Source: Monoplex corrugatus (lineage: Eukaryota; Mollusca; Gastropoda; Littorinimorpha; Ranellidae). Taken from it: DNA of 64,000 nt. Where the stretch lies: NCBI GenBank assembly GCA_030674185.1, contig CM060312.1, forward strand, positions 28,696,835 to 28,760,834. The letters run 5' to 3'. The position numbers and the translations under genes are program-made. Shown here one piece after another: positions 34,965 to 46,290 of the stretch (the stretch's first letter is position 1; each line of letters starts with the position of its first letter). The notes under the pieces were generated by a model. The model was not told where the DNA came from. It saw only the letters and a program-made list of their open reading frames with translations, and made no database searches.

Positions 34965-35503
34965 ACCTTGCCCTTTGCGCAGTTTGTATGGTTTCATGTG
35001 TAATCGTCTCTTTAACACACGCCAGACAGTGGTATGAGGGATGGCAAGCTGAAGACTTGCTCGACGTACGGACTTACGTGGGCTGCTCTCAAATGCATCA
35101 TGAATCCTCTCCACTTGCTCCTCTGTAACACGTGGTCTTCCAGGACTCTTTCCTTTGCACAGACACCCACTCTCTTTAAACTGTCTAACCCACCGTCGAA
35201 TGCTCTCACGATGGGGCGGATCAATGCCGAATTCTGTTCTGAAAGCACGTTGCACCGTGACAATGGCGTTTGTTTTCGCGAACTTAAGCACGCAAAACAC
35301 CTTCTGCTGAGGAGTCGCCATTTTGATTGATCTTCCCACAATTCAGCTGCACCGGAAGTTATACTAACGACAGCGGTGAAACTGACACCCAATCAAACTT
35401 TGATAACTACTCTATCAAATAACCACTGATTCAGTCCACTACAATGCTATAGACCTGAAAAAACTGCGTAATGATTTTGGCGTATTCTTTTTGAAACACC
35501 CTG
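34965..35503 (-). mobile_element. Tc1/mariner-type transposon, 3'-truncated
   Basis: The minus strand starts at a terminal CAGGGTGTTTCAAAAAGAAT (35503), flanked by TA. After a leader, an open frame from ATGGCGACTCCTCAG encodes MATPQQKVFCVLKFAKTNAI, RESIRRWVRQFKESG, GKSPGRPRVTEEQVERI and TTVWRVLKRRLHMKPYK. That is the paired helix-turn-helix DNA-binding half of an IS630/Tc1/mariner transposase with the GRPR linker. Similarity stops near 34968, before any catalytic Asp, so the catalytic domain and right terminus are missing. Confidence 0.85.
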
Positions 35504-35507
35504 TATA

Positions 35508-35537
35508 TGTATACATATATATATATATATGTATACG

Positions 35538-35568
<31 letters not shown>

Positions 35569-35626
35569 ATCTACATATATATATATATATCTATCTACAT
35601 ATATATATATATATATATATATATCC
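35508..35626. repeat. (AT)n microsatellite
   Basis: ATATAT runs with GTATAC and ATCTATCTAC interruptions, directly abutting the mariner-like terminus. Tyr/Ile frames are artefacts. Confidence 0.95.
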
Positions 35627-36148
35627 ATCTTCCGTTTCAATGTATCAATGGACTGGCCGCCATGTCCAAATGTGGCCTTTTTTCTCAGTTCTTGCGGGCT
35701 GCCATGGAGCTTGGTGATCACAAGAGTTGTAATTAGCTATGTCTCCCATCACTCCACTTGTTAGAGATGACATTGCTGTTATACGTCTTAAACTGGTCCT
35801 CTCGACCACAGGGCAGGTTGATGATAGCGTCAGTTTCAACTTGTGCTTCATATGGGCATTGAACGGCTTGGGGCTTGTGTGGAGCCTCATTAGGATCATT
35901 TGCTGCTCTAGCTGCGCTGAAAGTGGTTGTCATCCCTTTCTGTCCATGGCCTGAGGAAAGATCTGACGACGTTCATCTTGTAGTTGACGGTGTTATCTGG
36001 CACATACACATCTTAATTCACGCTTAATTGATCGATCAGCCACTCACATGTCACTGTTCCAAATGCTATAGAAACAAGAAGACCTGTGACCACTTCACCC
36101 AACAGATTCTTCTTGCACTACACTTTACATAAGACACTGTTGATTTAA

Positions 36149-36332
36149 TCCTTTGAGTCCCGGACCCTGTCCATTAGCATCCTTCATTGTCAACCATGCT
36201 AGCAAAGCAAAACCTTAACCCTTTGATTTCTTCACCCTATCCACTAGATTCCTGCAAGAAGCTGGTGGATAGGGTGAGGGAGTCAAAGGGTCAAGCTTTT
36301 GCAGCTGTTCGATGGGGTGCAGGAGTCAAGGG
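36149..36332. mobile_element. palindromic MITE, TTAA-flanked, long form (184 bp)
   Basis: TTAA lies on both sides (36145-36148, 36333-36336). Outer arms run CCTTTGAGTCCCGGACCCTG to GGGGTGCAGGAGTCAAGGG. An inner palindrome, CCCTTTGATTTC...CACCCTATCCAC / GTGGATAGGGTGAGGGAGTC, folds on itself. Same architecture at 59585-59770; shorter copies at 43356-43427 and 47243-47314. Confidence 0.8.
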
Positions 36333-36779
36333 TTAAAGACAAAAACAGAACGAGCAAAAATGTACCACCACCACCACCTCCAAAAATTTTTTTTTTAAAT
36401 AAAGTCAAAGGCAAAAAGACTCTTTGCTGACTTCGAAAGCAAAGGCCACAACTGAAGATGTTTCAGATACATTTCATGCTATGTTACATGCCCATGAACT
36501 AATAAGGAATTGCTCTGTGATTATACTGTTACGCTTATTTTTGATTTTGTCCTCCAGGATAGGAAATTATCCAAACGTAAAACACGCAATCTCTTTGTCG
36601 GTTTAAGCAGCATTTCTAACACATGCAGAAAGTCATCCATGGTTACCAACCATCTCAGTTGGTAACAGGCGCATCTGCAACTTGTGGTTTGTTGATGACA
36701 CATATAGGCTACCGCATGATGAGAAGGAGTACTGAGCACAGTCCAAAACATCACCAACAGACTTTTTGACAGATCAGGT

Positions 36780-37010
36780 ATAAAATGAAAGTCAGCAATG
36801 ATCGAGAAGATCAGAAGTTGTGGTCATCAGCACAATCAACAGCAATACAGAATTCAACATAAAAGGACATAAAATGTAAGGGGTCGACAGTTTCAAATAC
36901 TGTATAGATCTGCGAACTACCCTGACTGAAGATGGCAACTACACAGTAACAATTTGCACCAGCATTGCCAAAACAATGACACCATCGACTTCAGTACCTA
37001 GTAGGCCTAC
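36780..37010 (+). mobile_element. non-LTR reverse transcriptase fragment
   Basis: Around 36880-36985 the translation reads TLTEDGNYTVTICTSIAKTM after a disrupted VDSFKY segment, the post-catalytic (V)DSFKYLG...RI region of RT. A second short piece (SFKYLGTAL) is at about 37748-37775. Confidence 0.55.
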
Positions 37011-37184
37011 AGACTACAGTTTCTTCTTCTTCTTCTTCTTCGTTTTTTTTCCTTTGCTTGTTAGGTTTTGTTTTAGCGCTCCGATTTTATGATGCGTGTA
37101 TGCACGTTGTTTTTGCCCACACTGTGGTGGTGGGAGACCTATGTTGCAGCACAGTCTGTATGCATACTCCATCCTTAATGGGCC

Positions 37185-37335
37185 TACATGCTGGTGTTTT
37201 CATGTTTCGAAAGGCCAATGGACACTGACATCACTTACTGGATCTTTAACGCGCATATCTTTTTATGTTCTGCACGCGTATAAACATGAACGAATGGGTT
37301 CAGGCATTAACAGGCTTGCAGAAATATTGCTTACG
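37185..37335 (+). repeat. SINE-like repeat, ACCTGGGAG-core family
   Basis: Contains GGATCTTTAACGCGCATATC, ATGTTCTGCACGCGTATAAA and GGGTTCAGGCATTAACAGGC. It aligns with 40110-40160. Confidence 0.6.
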
Positions 37336-37490
37336 ATTTTTGTGCTTTGTGTCTGCTTCTATGCTAGCTGAATGGATAGCGCAAACTGTGTTGGATTTGA
37401 GAAGTTCTGCAATATGGGAGATAATTCTTACGTGACTCTCAAGAGTTATGTTCTTTGATTAGTATTGACCTGTAAGTTTGGACAACTTTC

Positions 37491-37722
37491 CATGCCTTGT
37501 CCATTAGGCAGGAGATAACCAGGCAGGATCGATCCTAGATCTTCCCGACTGGAAGTCTGAGGTCTTCCATGTCTTGTCCATCAGGCAGGAGATAACCAGG
37601 CAGGATCGATCCCAGACCTTCCCGACTGGAAGTCTGGGGTCTTCCATGCCTTGTCCATCAGGCAGGAGATAACCAGGCAGGATCGATCCCAGACCTTCCC
37701 GACTGGAAGTCTGAGGTCTTAC
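37491..37722. repeat. 77-bp tandem repeat, three copies
   Basis: Units start at about 37491, 37568 and 37645. Each has CTTGTCCAT(C/T)AGGCAGGAG, GATAACCAGGCAGGATCGAT and CTTCCCGACTGGAAGTCTG. Copies are nearly identical, so amplification is recent. Confidence 0.95.
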
Positions 37723-38292
37723 CCAGTTGACTAACTCAACCGTCATTACAGTTTCAAATATTTGGGAACTGCCCTAAAATAGCAGCTATACATCAGCAAT
37801 AATACATATCGGCTTCAACCAAGTGAGCTAAGGTACAGACTGTATAAGTCACCCAGTCTTTGTAATCCTTTTGCAGAAATGTAACTCTGCTTAGACACAG
37901 AATGATGACTCAGAACACAGAACTCAGCCCTTTGAGACCAGTTAAATGTCCAAAGAAAACTGCCTCCGAAGTCCTACCAATAACATAAGACAAAGAAAGA
38001 AAGAATAAGATCAACACCTTAGTGTTCTGATTCGGAGCTTATTCAAGTGGACTAAATCCATTTACGCTCCACCCAAATCTGCCAGCAGTTATCTGGCGGA
38101 CTCCCTTAGCCTGTGTGGTAAAACGTTATGCGTTGGCAAGGTGTTGAAATCACAGGGGAAGGCGGGGGGAGGGTCCTATGAAATACTTAAGCTTACATCA
38201 CCAGAATGATGGAAACACTGATATGAGCAGCAAACAAGTCCAGTTTTAATACGAAATCCAAAACAAGTGCAACTGCCCGTGTTAAAGCAAAC

Positions 38293-38490
38293 ATGAACCA
38301 GAAAAACACGAAAATAGAATCAGAACGTGTATTTAATACAACAAGACAAGATAGGCGTAAATTTTCGGCCAACTGGCCTTTGTCAAGCGTGAATGTAAGA
38401 TCACAAACAAACACCAAATACAAAAATTAGGAGTTGGGATTGATCTTCAGATATCAGATTTTGACTCCACGGCTCTATCAAAAGAACAAA
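38293..38490 (-). repeat. hammerhead-like dispersed repeat joined to GATAGAGC SINE
   Basis: Minus strand: TTTTGATAGAGCCGTGGAGT (from 38485), then TTGACAAAGGCCAGTTGGCC and GAAAATTTACGCC. The second part matches 13513-13622 and 62567-62660. The GGCC-AGTT-GGCC hairpin is perfect here. Confidence 0.5.
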
Positions 38491-38520
38491 CCAAACTGCA
38501 CTGGAAAAATAAAAGACTCG

Positions 38521-38759
38521 TGTGAGGTTTGCTATTGAGACTGTAATTTATAATGCAGCCTTACATACTCAATGACAAGATATTCGTGTAAACATGATAT
38601 TCGTGTAAATATGATATTCGTGTAAATGTGAACCGAACGTGTATCTGTTCATGTTAACATGTATGTATATAAGTGTCAGTTGAGAATCAGTCAGTCTCTT
38701 CCATTAAAGACTAGAAGCATTGCTCTGTCTCCGGAGTCGTCAACTGCAAGAATGTAATA
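38521..38759 (+). repeat. probable 5' LTR of a Ty3/Gypsy-like retrotransposon
   Basis: Starts TGTGAGG. It carries three copies of a 17-bp ATGATATTCGTGTAAAT repeat, a TATATAAG box at about 38665 and an ATTAAA polyadenylation signal at about 38703. It is followed at 38760 by TGGTGTCAGAAGTGGGAT, which fits a tRNA-Leu-type primer binding site. No second LTR was found, so the boundaries are inferred. Confidence 0.6.
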
Positions 38760-38845
38760 TGGTGTCAGAAGTGGGATTCATCACTGGAAGATCCGATCTA
38801 TCAGAAACGCTTTGCAGTCAGTTTTAGTACCGACGCTCTGCAGTC

Positions 38846-40100
38846 ATGAATGATTCTGGAACAGGAACGCAGAGACATTTCATTGCCAACATTCCAGTAC
38901 CGTCGAAGTTGGATTTGTCCTGTCAACTAGAGCAGAATTGGAAAAAGTTCTCACGGCAGTGGAGGAACTATTCTGTCGCCAGTAGACTAGACAAGGAGTG
39001 AAAAGCATACCAATGTGCTGTATTCCTTGCCGTGATCGGTGAAGACGCACAAGAGGTGTACGATGGGCTACATTTTACAGAAGAAGAAGATCAGAACGAC
39101 ATTGACACCGTCATGCAGAAGTTTGAAATATTCTGTGTGGGAACAACCAAAGAGGTCTTTGAGTCTTACAAGTTCCACATGAGAAACCAGAACCCGAGGA
39201 GACCATCGACGCATACATTGCAACATTGAGGAAGTTAGCTAAGCAGTGCAACTTCAAGGAGCCAGATCGCATGATCCATGATCGAATAGTGATTGGCATC
39301 TGTGACAAAACGGTCAGAGGGAAACTTCTGGAAGAGAAGAACTTAACCTTGGATAAGGCCACTCAGATCTGCCGTGCTCACGAGACGTCCAAATCACAGA
39401 CCCAATGCATGTCAAATTCCAGCCAAGAGCTAGCCCTCAACGTACTGAGACGTACACAGCTGAGTCTACGTGGCGGACAGAACAAGAATGTAGGACAGCA
39501 GCATGGGGGTGGAAGACAGCAGCATTATAAGAACAGCCAGAACGACCACAAGAACAACTCACAGCAGTGTTCCAGGTGTGGAAAAGGCAACCACAAGAAA
39601 AACGTGTGCCCAGCCAAGAATGCAAAGTGCAGAAAGTGTTGCAAGGTGGGACATTATGCAGCACTGTGTAGGAGCAAAATTGTTCACGTACTTGCCGAAG
39701 AAGAGGAAGAGGAAGTGGAAACTTCAGGATTTTTCGGACCAATTATAGGGAAAGTGACCAGTAACCCGTGGATGGTTACACTCAAGATGGATGCGCTGAA
39801 AATGAATTTCAAACTGGACTCTGGAGCGGATGTGACAGCTATACCCGAGAGACTGATTCCTCCAAACAAGCGACCTCTCCAAAATACGACAAAGAAACGG
39901 TTTGGTCCAGGACGTGCTCAGCTCACAGTCCAAGGCAAATTCACAACAATGTTTAGCCACAATGGGAAGTCCTGCAGCCAGGATGTCTATGTCATCAAGG
40001 GGCTAGAGGAACCGTTGCTAGGCCGTCCAGCCATCGACGCTCTACAGCTGGTTCAACAAGTGAATCAAGTCACGCAAAACCTCAAGACCAAATTTCATTT
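38846..40100 (+). pseudogene. Ty3/Gypsy-like gag-protease remnant
   Basis: Begins with ATG at 38846, shortly after the primer-binding-like site. A gag region (FAVIGEDAQEVYDG-type helices) is followed by two CCHC zinc knuckles (CSRCGKGNHKKNVC and CRKCCKVGHYAALC, about 39565-39675), then an aspartic protease with the LDSGAD catalytic motif near 39815 and a LLGRPAIDAL C-terminal box. Breaks are visible: an in-frame TGA near 39000, a frame change near 39190, and loss of everything after the protease, where a SINE-like copy begins at about 40105. RT, RNase H and integrase are absent. It is an inactive fragment. Confidence 0.88.
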
Positions 40101-40104
40101 CAGC

Positions 40105-40345
40105 GCGCCTATTTTGATGTTCTGTATGCGTATACCCATGAAGAAGGGGTCAGGCAGTCTGCACAAATGTTGGCCTAGGAGACAGGAAAAATGTCCACCC
40201 TTTATGCACCAGGCACTACTAAGCAGGGTTGAACTCGCACCTTCTGAAAAAAAAGGATCAGTATCTTATCTACTTGGCCATCGTGCCCATCAAGCAACAG
40301 TGGATATAGAACATAGGACCTACTTCCAGATGCAGCAGGTAACAC
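40105..40345 (+). repeat. SINE-like repeat, ACCTGGGAG-core family
   Basis: GTTCTGTATGCGTATACCCA, GGGTCAGGCAGTCTGCACAA, ATGTTGGCCTAGGAGACAGG and CACCCTTTATGCACCAGGC in order. It marks the 3' break of the gag-protease remnant. Confidence 0.65.
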
Positions 40346-40423
40346 TCTGTAAACCTGACGGAGGTCTGTGACAATACTGAAAATTCACAAAGAGACAATT
40401 CTTTAGACTTCTTCTTTCTTTTA

Positions 40424-40767
40424 TTTGTCCACTTGCATCATTTTCGATATCATAGGGAGATGTGACTGATGGTCAGTAGCGAGCAAAGCCTGAAGAGGAG
40501 AAATGTCTTGTGTCATTGTTATATCCTTTACAAAGTCAATCATCAAAGTCTTCCTTGGTCCGCCTTTCACTTGAAATCCACTTATCTTCTTCTTATATGC
40601 TTGTTGAGCCAGCTGGTGAGGTTGCGTTTTGTTCTGAAGAACCAAACCACTTTTATTCTCTGCCGATGAACGTGATGGTGGACTGGTATTGCTCTCATGA
40701 TTTGTCTGGTTGTTGACCATCAGTCACATCTGCCCATGATATCGAAAATGATGCAAGTGGACAAAAT
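40424..40767. repeat. inverted repeat with about 53-bp arms
   Basis: Arm 1 (40424-40475) begins TTTGTCCACTTGCATCATTT and arm 2 (40714-40767) is its reverse complement with few differences; a loop of about 238 bp separates them. A transcript would form a long stem. The loop contains an open minus-strand frame (40720-40421) with no recognised domain. Confidence 0.9.
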
Positions 40768-41179
40768 GAAAATGGAATTGATGAGCCTTGCATTTACTTC
40801 AGTAGGAATGAATGGGCATTTAAGGAGTAGGGCAAATTGGTAACTGACACTTTCTAGGCCTTGCAGGTGAAATATTCTGTTTAGAATGGCAAGGTCAAGA
40901 AACAACTTTGTGCTGCGGTTTCTTGACATTTTGAGTCTTCTTCATCAAGACTTTGCTATGTCATAAACTGTAAAGGTTTCACCCGGTGTATCCTTCCCTA
41001 TTTATTCGTTAAAAGTTGCTGTCAGACTCCTTTTCTATGTCAAAACCATGATACATAAGCGAGAACAGAAGTTTCTTTTTTCATATTGTGTGTTGTCGTA
41101 TATATAATAATGACAAATGTGTAAGTATAGGTAATCCACTTCAGTGCGCGTGTTGAACCAGCATGTTGTAAGAATTCAT

Positions 41180-41315
41180 ACACACACACACACACACACG
41201 CACACACACACACACACACACATACACATGCTTCAAACTAAGGTATAGAGACATACATTTTAACATAACACATTTAGGCACAGCACTTGTATTTAATGAA
41301 ATAGAGAACACACAC

Positions 41316-41396
<81 letters not shown>
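41180..41396. repeat. (CA)n microsatellites
   Basis: Two CA tracts (41180-41227 and 41309-41396). Confidence 0.95.
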
Positions 41397-41904
41397 CGAA
41401 ACAAAAAACACCAAAACCACCTTGCTCAAATATGATTATATTCTTGGAGGCATTTACTTTTTAACACATTACTTCATACTCAAACAACCTCACTATACCA
41501 AATGACACCGTTTGAATGTCCCAACACAATTCAGTTAGACAGACTGAGCAGGAAAAAACACTTAAATTTCTAAATTACTGTTTCAAAGCTACATCCTCTC
41601 CCCGTGCTACATCTAGCATGCAGAAGAGGCGATAACAACTCTAGAAGGCAGAAAGTAATTCAATTTTTATGCTCCAGGTGGCATTAAACTTGAGACATGA
41701 GATCTTGAGCATAACGTAAAAGGTCTAGCAGGTAATGTTTTCATGTATGAAATGAATCCGACTGAAGATTATGCCTACATCCATTACGAAATGGTTGAAA
41801 AGAAAAAGTACTGTTCTGCTGTCTGGACCACTTGGCAACAAAATCAAACATGTGGTGATTACCAGCACTGATGGCTCGCAATTTTTGGACTGTCAAGACT
41901 GACA

Positions 41905-42112
41905 GATGACCACAGGTACTATTATCAAGTGCCAAAAGTCACTTACTGTTATTAACCTTTTCACTTCCTCACCGTATCTACTAGCTTACTCTATGACCAC
42001 AGACACTATCATTAAGTGCCGATGGTTACTTACAGTTATTAACCTTATTTCCTCACTATATCTACTGGCTTACTCCAACTTCTTGGTAGGCAGGGTGAGC
42101 GAGTGAAAGAGT
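41905..42112. repeat. 88-bp duplication carrying a palindromic MITE piece
   Basis: ATGACCACAG...AAGTGCC...TTATTAACCTT...CTACT(A/G)GCTTACTC occurs twice, about 88 bp apart (starts near 41905 and 41993). Each copy contains the left half of the TTAA-flanked palindromic MITE; the right arm (GGCAGGGTGAGCGAGTGAAA) follows only the second copy. Confidence 0.65.
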
Positions 42113-43351
42113 CAGGCACTTGTGCTCCACGTACATTCTCACAGTCATACCAGTTAGACAGATCTGGTACTCTGCTAGAAAGCATGTGCATAATGGAATG
42201 GTAAAATATCCGTAGGCAGCATACATCATACATCTCAACTAGTAGACTAGTGGAAAGAGTATTAACTTTAACATCACCCATAAACTCTATATGTCCCTTA
42301 TGTAAGTACAGTGCAAAGTTAAAAATCCACATGCACAGTGCAAAATGATACAAATGTTGATACACCAAGGAAAAACCATGAAGACCTGATTCCTTAAATG
42401 GTACACAATGCCAGAGCAACGGTACACAATGCCAGAGCATTAAGTACTTTTTTATATCTATCTGAGACAGCAATTATTATCAGAACTGTGAAAGCGTGAT
42501 GCGAAAAAGAAAAAAAAATCCACCGATTGGCTGATTACAGGCAACTCTGATTCTACACTAAAAATCCATTTTCCTTACCATTCAAAAGTCAGTTCATGGA
42601 AAAGAATCAAAAACAAACAAACAAAAACCCTGGCAATAAAAATATTGCTATCGATAACTGCTCAAGCATGTTAAGTCAATAACTTTCCAGAACTTCATCT
42701 CAATTAAATCAAGGAAAATATTAAAACATATGCCGTCTGTTATTTCACCCTAATCTGCATCTGAGTGTTGTTTCTGTGTCATCGTTTTTGTATTCTTGAC
42801 AAGAGTGAAAATTGACATCCGCCTTGCTTTTGTCAATCAACTGTTTCTTTTCTTCGTTTGTTTCTTAAAAAAAAAAAAAAAAGAAAGAAAGAGAAAAACT
42901 GACTGTTACTGTCAACTGTTTACTGGGACTCATTCTCTACTTTCAATGCCAAAAAATAGTACCGCTGTCGTATTGTGCATATGGATTCATAACTTTAAGC
43001 TCTATGTTTCCAAGGTTTTAGAACATTTCACTACTTGTTAAAGTCTGACATGACTGGGGAAAACAAAACAACAAAAACAGTAATGAAAAGAACCTCCAAC
43101 AGAACACTGATCCCAATTAGCTGTGAAATCATACATCATGACTAAATGTAACAGCAGAAAATGTGACATTTCCAATGTCGAAGAAATACAGATGTTTACA
43201 GTTACGTTGAATAATCCAGAAGTTCAGAGACATATACAGAAATTCGGCACATTCACATCAACACTTTGTACACCTATACTGCACACACAACTGCACATAC
43301 TCTCATAGGACACAAAAACCATTACAGGAATGTATATATACATGAACATAT
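42113..43351. other. no gene recognised
   Basis: AT-rich sequence with an A-rich run at 42868-42897. No coding support. Confidence 0.4.
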
Positions 43352-43355
43352 TTAA

Positions 43356-43427
43356 GCCCTTTCAATCTCTTATTCTATCACCAGTTTCCTGCAGTAATCA
43401 GGTGGACAGGGTGAGGGAGTGAAAGGC
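43356..43427. mobile_element. palindromic MITE, TTAA-flanked, short form (72 bp)
   Basis: TTAA lies on both sides (43352-43355, 43428-43431). The left arm GCCCTTTCAATCTC and right arm GAGGGAGTGAAAGGC pair. Confidence 0.75.
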
Positions 43428-43431
43428 TTAA

Positions 43432-46126
43432 TTAAAAAGCAGCTATTTTCAAAGCAATCACCAACAAATAACCTCACGTACATGCATCCATCATTCCCTC
43501 TAAAAAAAAAGTACAAGCCTGATAAAGACCACCATTCAATTGAATCAACTGGCAAGAAATATTGAGACATTCAATATTATACTCATTACATCAAACAAGT
43601 GCCAAAGCTATCGCTCTACAACCCTTTTTTTGTTGTTAAAAAAACATATCAAGGCATTAAACACTGACCCAAACGTACGATATGTGCTGTGTAATGCTTG
43701 TGACTACCCAAAGAAAAAAAGTCTGGAGAAACTTCATGCTCTGCATGAACACATCTCCACAGCACAGAATGTTGAAGCAGAAATCCACACTGTGCAGCTG
43801 GCAACAGCTTTTGTGTCCATCATGTTAAAGACAACCTATCTTCAGTGTCTACAATTACCTATACAGTCTTCATGATCTTAACAACAAACATTTCTCGTGA
43901 CAATAACTGCCAGGCTTGGCAGCTGTCAGGGACCCCAGAGCTATGACAGCAGTACCTTCAGTTACAGGTAGGGCCAACAAAACCAGACAGGTTGGAGGAA
44001 ACAGAAAACTGAGATTTCGCTGCTCTACATCCCAATAGCATAACAGGCAGTGGGTTGACAACTGTCTGATCTGTTGCTGACACTCACAACTTGTTTAATC
44101 TCAAACCGATAATTCATCGTTAACATTTTAATACTGACTGGACTATCAAAAGAAAAAGGGTACAGAAAGTTGGGAAGAAGGACAATTTTATGTGACCACT
44201 ACAGAGACATGTAGAAAGAGAGACCAGCAACGAGATGATTCTGCTGTTTATCACAATTTCACAAAATCAATACCAATCTTCAATCTCCATACGCTCAATA
44301 TGTTTTTCAGCTACAAGAAGATGTGGTCTGCACAACTACAAGCCCTCTGCACCACGGTATGCATCAAGCTGCAGTCAAGGCTGATACTTGTACCACAGAG
44401 CAAGCACTCAACTTTCTCTGTGTCTCTGGGTGGAGTGAGGTGGAGGTAGGACAAAGTGACTGTGACTACCAGTAAGTGAAGCGCCAAGGAGCGGAATGCT
44501 CTAAGGCTGATGATCCACATGTTATAGGGAAGTGGTACACAGGGCACTATAGATACAGTGGAAACTATACATAGTAACGTTTGAAAGTGATGATTATATA
44601 AAAATATACACACATCTGTCATGTCAATGAAAAAAACCAAGGATTTAGCAGTAACATCAAAAATACAAATCACCTCTGCTAAAAAGAAAATAATATACAA
44701 ATTACCCAATTCCAAATAAAAATAAAAACCCGAACTAAAAAAACTGAAGATACGACAGTTCCGAGGGAAACCTGACCTGTTCTCACAAAATTACTGATAA
44801 CACGCAATTTGCACATTTTTCACTTTCATATGCTATAAAAAAATAAAAATTAAAAAATAAATAATAAAAAAAAAAGAACGGACTACATAAAAACTGATAG
44901 AGTCTTGGAATTTTAAAGTCTGTAGATACAGATTTGGCCATTTTGAGGACACAAACTTAAAAGATTTTGATCACATATCTAATTAAATACACTTACAAGT
45001 TTTAAATCCATGAAAATTAGTAAATCTTTATAAGTAGATGAAATACAGTACGATTTGTAGTTTTCATGCATTCATCAAAACATGGTGCCCTTTATAATTT
45101 ATTTTTAGGTACCAAAATTCTCTAATTGGCATAAAAAAGAAAGAAAGGAAAAAACAAAAAGAAAAGGAAGCACTTAATTTGTCTTTATATACATTAAAAT
45201 TCTTTCTTAAAAAAACTGAATGAAAAATAATAGAATGGACAGTTATGCACTCAACACTTCAAAAATCCCAGTTTTCACCATTTGACTCCTGGTCACCTTT
45301 CTGGGCCTCTAGCACAACTCAGCCTGTGCGATATTATTGGTGATTTCATAAGAACAAGTCACACATGATCTCCCTGGTAACTGCCTCTCCCAAATTAAAA
45401 TCAAAACCCAAATCCACAAAATAAAAAGAATGACAGTTCCAATGCACACAATCTCTCATGGAACCTGCCCATTCTCCTGTGACAACAAAATTTGCTGGTT
45501 GAGATCACCACAGAACAGGAATCTATCACAGACACTGTGTGCTGACAAACAGCGGTCCACAACTCAGCAATCTCTCCTCTTGCAAAGTCTCAAAAAGAAT
45601 CTCCTTAGTCGAAAGTTACTTGGCAAAAAAATGTAAAGGTTTGATCATCATCTGATAACAAAGTACTACAACAATAACATAAATCTGTAACACCACTACA
45701 CAATAAAAACATAATTCTGTAACAATACCTAAGAAGAACTGAATTCCCACACATCATGAAATCAAACAGCTATGCACACACACACACTCACACTGCATAA
45801 TCATGGAGAAAAACAATCAAAAACAAACTATCAAACAAAGAGCCACCCAGGAAATGCTTAGAAGTTTGTCAAAACTGAGCAAATGTTTCACCTAAATTGT
45901 AGTTAAAAGTTAAACATTACTGACAAATAACAATGGCAGCACAAGACAAAAACTACTGTGGACTTGTATTTTCTGCCTTTACAATGAAAGAGCACAATCA
46001 TTATATTTTTAAAAATTGTAACTGTAACTCATACATCGACTGAACTAGGCTAACAGATTCATAAATACTAATTAATGACTGCCTGTTGATTATCTGAAAA
46101 TGCACAAACTTACTGCTGAACACCTT
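43432..46126. other. no gene recognised
   Basis: About 2.7 kb of AT-rich sequence. It is downstream of twinfilin on the minus strand, so it may include 3' UTR beyond the LINE insertion. Open frames (43540-43875 and others) have no recognised motif. Confidence 0.4.
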
Positions 46127-46259
46127 ATAATAATAATAATTACAATATTTATTAAGCGCAAAATCTTGATAAAATCAAATCTAAGCGCTGAAGCAGACAC
46201 ACACGCAAGCACGCACGCACGCACGCACGCACACACACGCACGCACACACACACACACA

Positions 46260-46290
<31 letters not shown>

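Noticed and set aside
43540..43875. 111-codon plus ORF as a gene
   Set aside because: No recognised motif, no splice or start support, AT-rich flank; length is compatible with chance.
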